A stretch of 64,000 nt of DNA, taken from NCBI RefSeq assembly GCF_001758195.1, contig NZ_MASR01000001.1:496001-560000 (forward strand), written 5' to 3'. Shown here one piece after another: positions 33,644 through 41,661 of this stretch. Below the pieces are notes generated by a model that saw only the letters and a program-made list of their open reading frames with translations, was not told where the DNA came from and did not search any database. Position numbers and translations under genes: made by a program. The DNA comes from Pseudohongiella acticola (lineage in GTDB: Bacteria > Pseudomonadota > Gammaproteobacteria > Pseudomonadales > Pseudohongiellaceae). The first letter of the stretch is position 1, and each line of letters begins with the position of its first letter.

Positions 33644-34804
33644 ATGAAGCAACTGAAACTCGGCATGATAGGCGGCGGTCACGGCTCTTTTATCGGTGCT
33701 GTGCATCGCAGAGCGGCGATGCTGGACGGCCACTTCCAGCTGACTTGCGGCGCTTTCAGCAGCGACCCGACAATCAGCGCCGAATCGGGTGCATCGCTCG
33801 GCCTGCCCGCAAAACGAGTGTATGCCTCCTACGCAGACATGTTCAGCAGTGAGGCGGCGCTTCCGCCCGATCAACGCATGCAGGCCGTCGCCATCGTGAC
33901 ACCCAACCATCTGCATGCCGCACCGGCCATTGAAGCCATGCGCCATGGCTTTCATGTCATTGTCGACAAACCCCTGGCAATATCGCTTGATGAGGCCAGG
34001 CAGATTCAGCAGGTCATACACAGCACAGGGTGTCAATTGGCTCTCACCCACACCTACGCTGGCTACCCCATGATCAAGGAAGCAAGGCAGTTGGTGCACG
34101 CCGGCAAACTGGGCCCCATCCGCAAGGTGTTGGTGGAGTACCCGCAAGGCTGGCTGAGCCAGGCATTGGAAGACAGCGGCAACCGGCAGGCATCGTGGCG
34201 CACGGACCCGGGGCGCGCCGGCGCCGGTGCCATCGGCGACATTGGTACACACGCCGCGCATCTGGCGGAGTATGTCAGTGGTCAGTTGATCACGGAATTG
34301 TGTGCCGACCTGAATTCCGTGGTGAATGGTCGGCAGGTAGATGATGATGCCGCCGCCCTGCTGCGCTTCAGCGATGGCGCCTCGGGCACATTGATCGCCA
34401 CTCAGGTCGCAACCGGAGAGGAGAATAACGTCTGTATACGCGTTTATGGCGAGCTTGGCGGACTGCAATGGTCACATCGTGACGCCGAATCATTGCGGGT
34501 CAATCTGCACGAACAGCCGGCGCAGCTCTACCGTCGCGGTGACGCCTACCTGTCGCAGGCGGCCGCCAATAACAGCCGTTTGCCTCCGGGCCACCCGGAG
34601 GGTTTTATTGAAGCATTTGCCAATATCTATGGCAGCTTTGCACGCAGGCTACACACAAGCGGGGCCTCACTCACACCTGCCGACCTGTTTGAGAGCGGTT
34701 TCGACTACCCATCAATTGACGAAGGTCTACGTGGCATGGCGTTTATTGAAGCCATGCAACGCTCAGCAAAATCCACCCAAAAATGGACGACCATCAAACC
34801 ATGA
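33644..34804 (+). CDS. Gfo/Idh/MocA-family oxidoreductase, cytoplasmic
   Basis: 386-residue NAD(P)-dependent sugar or inositol dehydrogenase-like protein. It lacks a signal peptide. The Rossmann motif is GMIGGGHGSFIGAVHR, the dinucleotide strand is VAIVTPNHLHAAPA, and the catalytic DKPLA segment replaces the more usual EKP. The C-terminal alpha/beta domain includes DPGRAGAGAIGDIGTHAAHLA, with the conserved Asp-x3-His. It is followed with a 4-bp ATGA overlap by an isomerase-like gene, then DUF1080. In 3-keto-glycoside pathways the cytoplasmic member reduces the 3-keto sugar or oxidises the glycoside at C3; the direction here is inferred. Confidence 0.87.
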   Translation: MKQLKLGMIGGGHGSFIGAVHRRAAMLDGHFQLTCGAFSSDPTISAESGASLGLPAKRVYASYADMFSSEAALPPDQRMQAVAIVTPNHLHAAPAIEAMRHGFHVIVDKPLAISLDEARQIQQVIHSTGCQLALTHTYAGYPMIKEARQLVHAGKLGPIRKVLVEYPQGWLSQALEDSGNRQASWRTDPGRAGAGAIGDIGTHAAHLAEYVSGQLITELCADLNSVVNGRQVDDDAAALLRFSDGASGTLIATQVATGEENNVCIRVYGELGGLQWSHRDAESLRVNLHEQPAQLYRRGDAYLSQAAANNSRLPPGHPEGFIEAFANIYGSFARRLHTSGASLTPADLFESGFDYPSIDEGLRGMAFIEAMQRSAKSTQKWTTIKP

Positions 34805-35868
34805 GCAACCTGAAATCAATCAAAGGCCCAGGCATTTTTCTGGCCCAGTTCGCCGATGACAGTGCGCCCTTCAACAATATCGACAACATCTGCGAGTGGG
34901 CATCCGCACTGGGCTATAAAGGCATCCAGATTCCAACCTGGGACAAACGCCTGATTGACCTTGAAAAGCTGGCCGACAGCAAAACCTATGCGGAAGAATA
35001 TCAAGGTAAAATAGCCGAGCATGGACTGGAAATTACCGAGCTCAGTACACATCTGCAGGGCCAGTTGGTCGCTGTGCACCCAGCCTATAATGACATGTTC
35101 GACGGCTTTGCCCCCGAACACCTGCGTGGCAACCCGGGTGCCCGCACGGAGTGGGCGGTGAATCAATTAAAGATGGCAGCGCAGGCCAGTCGCCACCTCG
35201 GCATTGATGTGCATGCCAGCTTTCCCGGCGCGTTGATGTGGCATACCGTTTACCCCTGGCCACAGCGTCCCGCCGGTCTGATTGAGCAGGGTTTTGCCGA
35301 GCTGGCAAGACGCTGGCTGCCGATACTCGACGTGTTCGACAGCCACGGAGTTGATGTCTGTTACGAAATTCATGCCGGTGAAGACCTGCATGACGGTGTG
35401 TCCTATGAACGCTTCCTGGCAGCCACCGGTGACCACTCCCGCGCCCGGATTCTGTTTGACCCCAGTCATTTTGTACTGCAGCAGATGGACTACCTGCAAT
35501 TCATTGATATTTACCACGACAAAATTGGTATGTTTCACGTCAAGGACGCGGAATTTAATCCGTCAGGGCGCAGCGGTATTTACGGCGGTTACCAGGACTG
35601 GATAGACCGGCCCGGCCGATTCCGCTCGCTGGGTGATGGCCAGATTGATTTTGCCGGCATCTTCAGCAGGCTCAGCCAGTATGGCTTTGACGGCTGGGCT
35701 GTACTGGAATGGGAATGTTGTATCAAACATCCTGAACAGGGGGCTGTTGAAGGCGCTCCGTTTATCCGCGACCACATGATCACGGTCACCGACAAGGCGT
35801 TTGATGATTTTGCCGGACAAACAGCGGATGCTGAATTGAATCGAAAAATTTTGGGACTCAAACCCTGA
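34801..35868 (+). CDS. Sugar phosphate isomerase/epimerase-like TIM barrel, cytoplasmic
   Basis: 355 residues. The ATG at 34801 overlaps the previous stop (ATGA), which argues for this start over one 18 nt upstream. Xylose-isomerase-like fold with metal ligands visible in VCYEIHAGEDL (Glu), ILFDPSHFVLQ (Asp, His), MFHVKDAEF (His, Asp) and AVLEWECC (Glu). No signal peptide, unlike its two relatives in the cluster. Coupled to the Gfo/Idh/MocA gene and followed by DUF1080 after 29 bp. In related clusters such proteins act as 2-keto/3-keto sugar isomerases or as glycoside lyases or hydratases; which step applies is unknown. Confidence 0.87.
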   Translation: MSNLKSIKGPGIFLAQFADDSAPFNNIDNICEWASALGYKGIQIPTWDKRLIDLEKLADSKTYAEEYQGKIAEHGLEITELSTHLQGQLVAVHPAYNDMFDGFAPEHLRGNPGARTEWAVNQLKMAAQASRHLGIDVHASFPGALMWHTVYPWPQRPAGLIEQGFAELARRWLPILDVFDSHGVDVCYEIHAGEDLHDGVSYERFLAATGDHSRARILFDPSHFVLQQMDYLQFIDIYHDKIGMFHVKDAEFNPSGRSGIYGGYQDWIDRPGRFRSLGDGQIDFAGIFSRLSQYGFDGWAVLEWECCIKHPEQGAVEGAPFIRDHMITVTDKAFDDFAGQTADAELNRKILGLKP

Positions 35869-35897
35869 TGCCACAACAATAATTAAAGGACACCATC

Positions 35898-36632
35898 ATG
35901 AAAATCGCCACGCCGTTTGCACTCGCCCTGCTGGTGTTCGCATTGAGCCAGCCCTTGCGTCAGACCGGCCCTGATACCAGCCATGCTGACGATCACGATA
36001 CCCGTTCAGCTCCGTGGATTACCCTGTTTGATGGCAGCTCGTTAGATGAATGGCGTGGCTACAACAGTCCTGATTTTCCCGATCAGGGCTGGGTCATTGA
36101 AGACGATGCATTGGTGCTTCGGCCGCGCGCTGATGGCCAGGCCGCGGGCGACATCATGAGCAAACGCAGCTTCCGCGATTTCGAACTTAGCCTTGAATGG
36201 CTGGTAGAAGAAGGCGGCAACAGCGGTATTTTCTATCACATACTGGAGCAGCCCGACCAGGCAATCTACTGGTCCGGGCTGGAAATGCAGGTGCTCGACG
36301 ACGAGAACCACCCGGACAGCTTCCGGGGTGTTGATGGCAACCGACAGGCCGGTTCACTGTATGACCTGCTTCCCATCGAGCCTAAAACCGCCCGCCCCTT
36401 TGGCGAATGGAATGAAGTTCGCATTGTCTCCGACGGTCCATTTGTAGAGCATTGGCTCAATGGCACAAGGGTCCTGCGCTACGAGCGCTGGACCGTAGAG
36501 TGGTTTGCCATGCTGCGCAACAGCAAATTCAGTGACCACAATGAATTTGGCGCCATGCAACAGGGCCACATTGGCCTGCAGGATCACGGCGACGTCGTTA
36601 AATACCGCAATATCAGAATACGAGAGCTTTAA
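35898..36632 (+). CDS. DUF1080 protein, 3-keto-disaccharide hydrolase/lyase-like, exported
   Basis: 244 residues with a Sec leader (about 1-24). The DUF1080 jelly-roll (concanavalin-like) starts at WITLFDGSSLDEWRGY and shows GWVIEDDALVLRP, FELSLEWLVEEGGNSGIFY and HIGLQDHGDVVKYRNIRI. Several family members act on 3-keto-glycosides, cleaving the glycosidic bond by elimination or hydration after C3 oxidation. AAGGA precedes the ATG, 29 bp after the isomerase gene, so it forms a three-gene operon with the Gfo/Idh/MocA and isomerase genes. Confidence 0.88.
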   Translation: MKIATPFALALLVFALSQPLRQTGPDTSHADDHDTRSAPWITLFDGSSLDEWRGYNSPDFPDQGWVIEDDALVLRPRADGQAAGDIMSKRSFRDFELSLEWLVEEGGNSGIFYHILEQPDQAIYWSGLEMQVLDDENHPDSFRGVDGNRQAGSLYDLLPIEPKTARPFGEWNEVRIVSDGPFVEHWLNGTRVLRYERWTVEWFAMLRNSKFSDHNEFGAMQQGHIGLQDHGDVVKYRNIRIREL

Positions 36633-36706
36633 GCACGCAGGCGGAGGGCGAGGTTCGGCGGCGAGCAAAGGCCGAGGACCAATGTCCCTCCTCCTGATAA
36701 TGCTGC

Positions 36707-37231
36707 TCATGACAACAATTGGCCACGCGCTACACCGCCCTGATCGCCCAGCCCCATGCGCCGCGCCTGTACTCTGCCAATAACCCTGTCGCCCGGTTCA
36801 TAGACCCGCAACTCATTCTCGGCATTCATCAGATAAAATGGAATGCCCCATTCATTGGCAAGCTCGGTATCGGTCCGGGAAAAATAATCACGGGTCCAGT
36901 GCTGCGCGCCATGGGTATGCCAGAACGCCACAAGGCGACTATGCTCGGGCAATCGAAACGAGACAGTGACATGATCCTGCCCGCTCACACCAGCACCCAC
37001 GGTATAGCCGTATAACAGCTGCCCATTAATCTCCTGCAGATATATACCACCCATGAATTCAATGTCCCTGGCCACCGAAGTCGGATTGTAGACCTTGACG
37101 GCAGCCCGAACTGCTGCCAGCTCTGTATGATACCTGGGACCCTGTATCAGAGCGCCACTTTCCGTCACCGCCATGGCTCCGGGAATGACCAGCAGGCCTG
37201 CTAACATCATCAACGTAGATAAAGACAGCAT
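36707..37231 (-). CDS. Secreted DUF4329-like protein with JAB/MPN-type metal motif
   Basis: 174 residues with a Sec leader (cleaved near AMA, about residue 21). A single domain shows Glu67, HTHG (His105, His107) and FSRTD (Ser118, Asp121). This is the pattern of JAMM/MPN metalloproteases, but with 10 rather than 7 residues between the second His and the Ser, as in DUF4329. The fold and a zinc-peptidase activity are inferred. AAGGAGAG precedes the ATG. It is convergent with DUF1080 and divergent from the CadC-like regulator at 37425. No role in sugar metabolism is obvious. Confidence 0.7.
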   Translation of the reverse strand: MLSLSTLMMLAGLLVIPGAMAVTESGALIQGPRYHTELAAVRAAVKVYNPTSVARDIEFMGGIYLQEINGQLLYGYTVGAGVSGQDHVTVSFRLPEHSRLVAFWHTHGAQHWTRDYFSRTDTELANEWGIPFYLMNAENELRVYEPGDRVIGRVQARRMGLGDQGGVARGQLLS

Positions 37232-37369
37232 GGTTTCTCTCCTTGTTGGGAGAGCTCAGTGTCATCTTTTCCAACGTCCCAAGCCTGCGGAAACCATGAG
37301 GGATATCCGATTTTAATGTCGCCAGGGTGTCTAAAAGCTTCGGAAAACCTTCGTTTTTGTGTTCGGGTA

Positions 37370-37406
37370 TTGACGACTCGGTCAAATTGCCGTTTATTAA
37401 GGCAAT
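37370..37406 (+). promoter_or_regulatory. Promoter and inverted repeat upstream of the second CadC-like regulator
   Basis: TTGACG (37370-37375), 17 bp, TTTATT (37393-37398) is a plausible sigma-70 promoter. An inverted repeat, ATTGCC (37386-37391) with GGCAAT (37401-37406), brackets the -10 box and could be an autoregulatory site. Confidence 0.45.
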
Positions 37407-37424
37407 AAAGATCAGGGTCAAACC

Positions 37425-38405
37425 ATGACATTGTCAGATTCATCAAGCAAACACGACAACACGCTGTACCAATTTGGCGACTGGCAGTTTAGCGCTGGCC
37501 CGGGTTTACTGATCAAGGACGGACACCCCCAGCATGCCGAACCCAAAGTCATCGCTGTTTTGTTATGCCTGATAAAATCCCGGGGCAATCTGGTCACCCG
37601 GGAAGAATTACTGAGCCAGGTGTGGCCGCGAGTGGTGGTCAACGACGAAGTGCTGACACGAGCGATATCCGAGCTCCGCAGTCTGCTCGGTGACAGTGGA
37701 CGCAGCCGTCGCTATATCCAGACCGTGCCAAAGCGGGGCTACCTTTTTGTCATGCCGGTGGCATCAATTTCGCAGCCCTCGTCTGCCAACCCGTCCAGAA
37801 CGCCCTGGTCGATACAGGCGCTGCCAACCTTATTTCAGACATGGTCGCGGTTTTTCATGACTGCGAATGGCGTTCGCGTAAAAACTATGGCACTGCTGCT
37901 TGCCGTGATAAGCGTGACCACTTATCACGGCTGGCGTCAGTACGATCTCGACACTGTTGCAGTTACACAGCAGCCCACGCCAGCGTTTAACTCACAATCA
38001 GCTTTACGACGTGAACTGGCAACAATGCACACCGTGCTGGACGCTGACAAAATCGACGACAACCAGGTACGGCAAATATTTCTGCAGCCGTTAACGGCGT
38101 TAACTGAGGACTCAGAGACGGAGGCGTTTGCGGCCGGGTTGACGGCAGATCTGCAACATGAAATAACGCAACAGCCCATGTTTCAGGTCGTGCATCAACT
38201 GGGCAGTGCATTATCAAATCCCGAGTTTGTGCTGGGCGGCAATGTACGCATTTATCAGCGCCAGGCCAGAATCGTTCTGCAACTGATCGACACACAGAGC
38301 GCCAGTCTTATCTGGAGCGGAAGCTTTGAGGCAGAACTTGAATCGCCTCTGAGAATGCAGGCAAAAATTGCCAGAACCGTCAGCCAGCAGCTGATACAGG
38401 CCTAA
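37425..38405 (+). CDS. CadC/ToxR-like winged-helix membrane regulator
   Basis: 326 residues. The N-terminal OmpR-type winged helix (about 14-112) has VTREELLSQVWPRVVV, a recognition helix LTRAISELRSLLGD and the wing YIQTVPKRGYLFVMP. A linker, one TM helix (about 153-168) and a short periplasmic domain (about 175-326) follow; the end resembles the FlgO-like domain in the other CadC-like protein here (VLGGNVRIYQRQARIVLQLID). It lacks TPRs. AGGG precedes the ATG. Lying inside the sugar cluster, it is the best candidate for its local regulator, which is inference. Confidence 0.83.
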   Translation: MTLSDSSSKHDNTLYQFGDWQFSAGPGLLIKDGHPQHAEPKVIAVLLCLIKSRGNLVTREELLSQVWPRVVVNDEVLTRAISELRSLLGDSGRSRRYIQTVPKRGYLFVMPVASISQPSSANPSRTPWSIQALPTLFQTWSRFFMTANGVRVKTMALLLAVISVTTYHGWRQYDLDTVAVTQQPTPAFNSQSALRRELATMHTVLDADKIDDNQVRQIFLQPLTALTEDSETEAFAAGLTADLQHEITQQPMFQVVHQLGSALSNPEFVLGGNVRIYQRQARIVLQLIDTQSASLIWSGSFEAELESPLRMQAKIARTVSQQLIQA

Positions 38406-38446
38406 CCCCGAGCCCGGCAATTCAATCTCTCTGTGTATGCGTGCGC

Positions 38447-39307
38447 TCAGGTGTACTCAAACTGCCGCATATAAACGGCATTGTCCTGCGCGCTTTCCAG
38501 GGGCGTGGTACCGGCATAGGATTCCTGCTCCACCATAAAAAAGCGCATACCATGCTCGTAGGCAACCGGCAGAATGCCGGGGTAATCAATGACCCCCTGA
38601 CCCAACGTGGTAGACGCAGTGAACGAATCCGCCGGCATGTTCGGCAATCGATCCTTGACGTGTGAAAATGCGAATCGACCCGGGTATTTACGAATCCACG
38701 TTAGCGGATCCTGCCCGGCAGCCACCAGCCAGAATATGTCCAGTTCAAAATCGACCAGTTCGGGATCTGTATTCTGCATCAGCACATCGTGCGGTATCTC
38801 GCCGTTCAGCTCAAAAAACGTATAATGGTGATTGTGGTATGCGAATCGGAGTCCAGCCTCACGACAGATTTCACCGCACCGATTAAAGCGGTCAGCAAAA
38901 CGGCGATAATCATCCAGTGACGCCTGCGCGCCAATCAGCGGACAGATCAGATACTGCATGCCGGCTTCTGCTGCCTCATTTGCTTTACGCTCAAAATCCT
39001 CCTCAATACTGCAGTGACTGGCGACCGGATCCATACCCAGGTCGCGTACATAGCGACCAAAACTTTCCGGTGAATGCCCCCAGAACATGCCCGAGGGCCC
39101 TTCATAACTCTGTATTTGCCGATACCCGAATTGGGCGAGCTGCTGAAGCACGCCATCAGGGTCTGCCGGCATGTCGGCGCGCAAACTGTAAAGCTGAATA
39201 CCGAATGGGTAGTTGCTCTGTGCAGCTTCGGACGAACAACGCAGCAAGGCCAGTTGACTCAAGCCGGCAGCGGCGGCGCTCATTTTCAGAAATTTTCTTC
39301 TTTGCAT
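38447..39307 (-). CDS. Exported sugar isomerase/epimerase-like TIM barrel
   Basis: 286 residues from the ATG at 39307 (GGAG upstream). The leader MQRRKFLKMSAAAAGLSQLAL is Tat-like; LALLRC is a poor lipobox. The mature part has the xylose-isomerase-like barrel: FGIQLYSLRADMPAD, GLRFAYHNHHYTFFELNGE (His, Glu), DFELDIFWLVAAGQDP (Glu, Asp), FSHVKDRLP (His, Asp) and FFMVEQESYAGTTPL (final Glu). It is the last gene of the Gfo-GMC-subunit 3-isomerase operon (40-bp gap). It probably acts on the keto-sugar formed by the GMC enzyme in the periplasm. Confidence 0.85.
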   Translation of the reverse strand: MQRRKFLKMSAAAAGLSQLALLRCSSEAAQSNYPFGIQLYSLRADMPADPDGVLQQLAQFGYRQIQSYEGPSGMFWGHSPESFGRYVRDLGMDPVASHCSIEEDFERKANEAAEAGMQYLICPLIGAQASLDDYRRFADRFNRCGEICREAGLRFAYHNHHYTFFELNGEIPHDVLMQNTDPELVDFELDIFWLVAAGQDPLTWIRKYPGRFAFSHVKDRLPNMPADSFTASTTLGQGVIDYPGILPVAYEHGMRFFMVEQESYAGTTPLESAQDNAVYMRQFEYT

Positions 39308-39347
39308 CTGCAATGACTCCAATAGCAGGAAAAGTAACGGGTGGTAA

Positions 39348-39917
39348 TCAGATTGCCCAGGCTGTGTCACCCTTCTGATAGGGGTAGCAGCCGTCGTATC
39401 GGCCGGGAACGGGCACCAGCCTCAGCACCTGGGTCTGCACAATTTCGGAGGTAAAATAGGCAAACAACGTGAGTTGTTTAAGCATGACAAAATAATGCAC
39501 CGGACTGTCAGGCGCGCGCGGATAACTTCTCGCCACCTGATCCAGTTCGCGCAGGAATTCGGTGCGTTGCTGATCTGACAGCTCAGCAAAATCCTGGCCA
39601 AAACGTACCTGGCACAGTTCCCGAAACGCCTCCAGGCCTTGATAAAAAACCGTCTGATCTTCGCTGTCATAACAGTCTTCGACTATTTTGATCATGAACG
39701 GCGCTACCGCTGCGTCCTTGGCACCAGGCGTGTCGGTACGAGGAATAATGGTCTCGGCTATTTCAGCAATCAGTGGCGACACGTTCGGATCGCTACTGAG
39801 GTTGCCGGTGTTTCTGGCGCCGCTCGCGCTGGTGCAGCCGGCGAGAAGCACAGGGCTGCCAACCATGGCATAACCGGTCGCGGACATTATCATTGTTAAC
39901 AGTTCACGTCTGTTCAT
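39348..39917 (-). CDS. Gluconate 2-dehydrogenase subunit 3-like, Tat lipoprotein partner of the GMC enzyme
   Basis: 189 residues. The leader combines a twin-Arg motif (NRRELL) with a lipobox (LLAGC, Cys28), so it should be a Tat-exported lipoprotein. The mature domain is the subunit 3 helical fold (AEIAETIIPRTDTPGAKDAAVAPFMI...). In this enzyme group the GMC subunit has no signal and is carried across folded with subunit 3. The ATG lies 1 bp after the GMC stop, consistent with coupled synthesis. No cytochrome c subunit follows, unlike three-subunit gluconate or fructose dehydrogenases. Confidence 0.88.
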   Translation of the reverse strand: MNRRELLTMIMSATGYAMVGSPVLLAGCTSASGARNTGNLSSDPNVSPLIAEIAETIIPRTDTPGAKDAAVAPFMIKIVEDCYDSEDQTVFYQGLEAFRELCQVRFGQDFAELSDQQRTEFLRELDQVARSYPRAPDSPVHYFVMLKQLTLFAYFTSEIVQTQVLRLVPVPGRYDGCYPYQKGDTAWAI

Positions 39918-39918
39918 G

Positions 39919-41604
39919 TCACAGGTTTCCTCTTTTTAATTCGGCCACCGCATAGTCTGCCGCTCGTGCGGTCAATGCCATATAGGTCAGGGAAGGATTT
40001 ACGCACGACGCTGAAGTCATACAGGCTCCATCGGTGACAAAAACATTCAGCGCATCCCATACCTGGTTGTGTGCATTCAACACCGACGTTGCCGGGTCGC
40101 GGCCCATTCTGGCCGTGCCCATTTCATGGATACCCATGCCCGGCGCATAACCCGAATCACGACCGCGAACCTCTTTGACACCAGCCGCCTCCAGCATCTC
40201 CATCGCATCGGCCACCATGTCCTTACGCATGGCAAACTCGTTTTCCTTAATGCTGACGTCAAAGGCAAGGATTGGCAGTCCCCACTTGTCGGTTCTGTTC
40301 CGATTAAGAAAAATTCGATTCTCATGATAGGGCAACATTTCACCAAACGCGGTCATGCCTATGGTCCAGTCACCCGGCTGGGTCAGCGCCTGCTTAAAAT
40401 CGGCACCCACATTCAATTCACTGATATCACGACTCCAGCCAGTGCGGCTGGCCGAACCCTGATAACCAAAACCACGCACATAATCACGCTGGTCATTGCC
40501 GACATTGCGGAAACGAGGCACATAAAACCCATTGGGTCGCCGGCCATAGTAGTATTTATCTTCATAGCCTTCTACGCGGCCTGATGCACCCAGACGGAAG
40601 TGATGGTCCATCACATTATGACCCAGCTCACCGCTGCTACTGCCCAGGCCATCGGGCCAGACATCCGTGGCGGAGTTCATCAGAATCCAGGTTGAATTAA
40701 AGGCGGAGGCATTGAGAAACACCACTTTGGCCTTGTATTCGATAACTTCATTGGTTTCCGCATCCACCACCTCAACACCGGTAGCGCGTTTGGTGTCCTT
40801 GTCATACAACACACGTGTCACAATTGAAAACGGCCGCAGAGTCAGATTGCCTGTCGCCATCGCGGCCGGCAACGTTGTCGACTGGGTACTGAAAAAGGCG
40901 CCAAAGGAACAGCCCCGCCAGCAGCGGTTTCGGTACTGACACTGCACCCGATTCTGTTCAGGCCGGGACTCGGTGATATTGGCGACGCGACCAATAAATA
41001 AATGCCGATCGCCATTAAAGTGAGACTTGATTCGGGCGGCAACATCTTTTTCGACGCAGTTCAGATCCATGGGCGGCAGGAAATTCCCGTCTGGCAACAC
41101 CTCAAGCCCTTCTTTTGACCCACTGATCCCGGCAAACCCTTCAACATAGTCATACCAGGGTGCCAGGTCTTCATACCGAATCGGCCAATCAACGGCGATA
41201 CCTTCACGCAGATTGGCGGCAAAATCCATTTTGTTCCAGCGATAGCTTTGTCGCCCCCACAACAGTGACCGGCCGCCAACCTGATAGGATCGATACCAGT
41301 CAAAGCGCTGAATCTCCTCATAGGGCGAATCCTGCTCGTTGGTCCAGCTACCCAGTGTCTGTTCATTCAGCGGATAGTCGCGACGCAGCACAGGATAATT
41401 CTCGATCATTTCCTGGGTGCGCATATCACGATGCGGAAACTCCCAGATTTCCTTATTCTCGTTAACGTAATCCTTTATATGCTCCAGGCTTCGACCCCGC
41501 TCCAGCATGATGACTTTGAGGCCTTTCTCGGTTAGCTCCTTGGCAGCCCAGCCACCACTGATACCTGAGCCAACCACGATTGCGTCATATTCATTGTGAT
41601 TCAT
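39919..41604 (-). CDS. GMC family FAD oxidoreductase, probable glycoside 3-dehydrogenase large subunit
   Basis: 561 residues. The FAD motif VVGSGISGGWAAKELTEKG is at residues 11-29. GRSLLWGRQSYRW belongs to the GMC signature region. The catalytic His/Asn pair is in GIHEMGTARMG and SCVNPSLTYMAL near the C-terminus. It has no signal peptide; export with the subunit 3 Tat lipoprotein is expected. Relatives oxidise sugars or glycosides at C3 (or gluconate at C2) and pass electrons to cytochromes. Position after the Tat Gfo/Idh/MocA gene and before isomerase-like and subunit 3 genes favours glycoside 3-dehydrogenase. AGGAA precedes the ATG. Confidence 0.87.
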   Translation of the reverse strand: MNHNEYDAIVVGSGISGGWAAKELTEKGLKVIMLERGRSLEHIKDYVNENKEIWEFPHRDMRTQEMIENYPVLRRDYPLNEQTLGSWTNEQDSPYEEIQRFDWYRSYQVGGRSLLWGRQSYRWNKMDFAANLREGIAVDWPIRYEDLAPWYDYVEGFAGISGSKEGLEVLPDGNFLPPMDLNCVEKDVAARIKSHFNGDRHLFIGRVANITESRPEQNRVQCQYRNRCWRGCSFGAFFSTQSTTLPAAMATGNLTLRPFSIVTRVLYDKDTKRATGVEVVDAETNEVIEYKAKVVFLNASAFNSTWILMNSATDVWPDGLGSSSGELGHNVMDHHFRLGASGRVEGYEDKYYYGRRPNGFYVPRFRNVGNDQRDYVRGFGYQGSASRTGWSRDISELNVGADFKQALTQPGDWTIGMTAFGEMLPYHENRIFLNRNRTDKWGLPILAFDVSIKENEFAMRKDMVADAMEMLEAAGVKEVRGRDSGYAPGMGIHEMGTARMGRDPATSVLNAHNQVWDALNVFVTDGACMTSASCVNPSLTYMALTARAADYAVAELKRGNL

Positions 41605-41661
41605 AAATTTCCTGTACGTTATTGTTATGGAATCAACCGGATTTTTATTCGAAACGGGAGA

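Noticed and set aside
33617-34468. 283-residue minus-strand frame opposite the cytoplasmic Gfo/Idh/MocA gene
   Set aside because: Opposite a clear oxidoreductase, and the predicted protein is Cys/His-rich nonsense typical of shadows.
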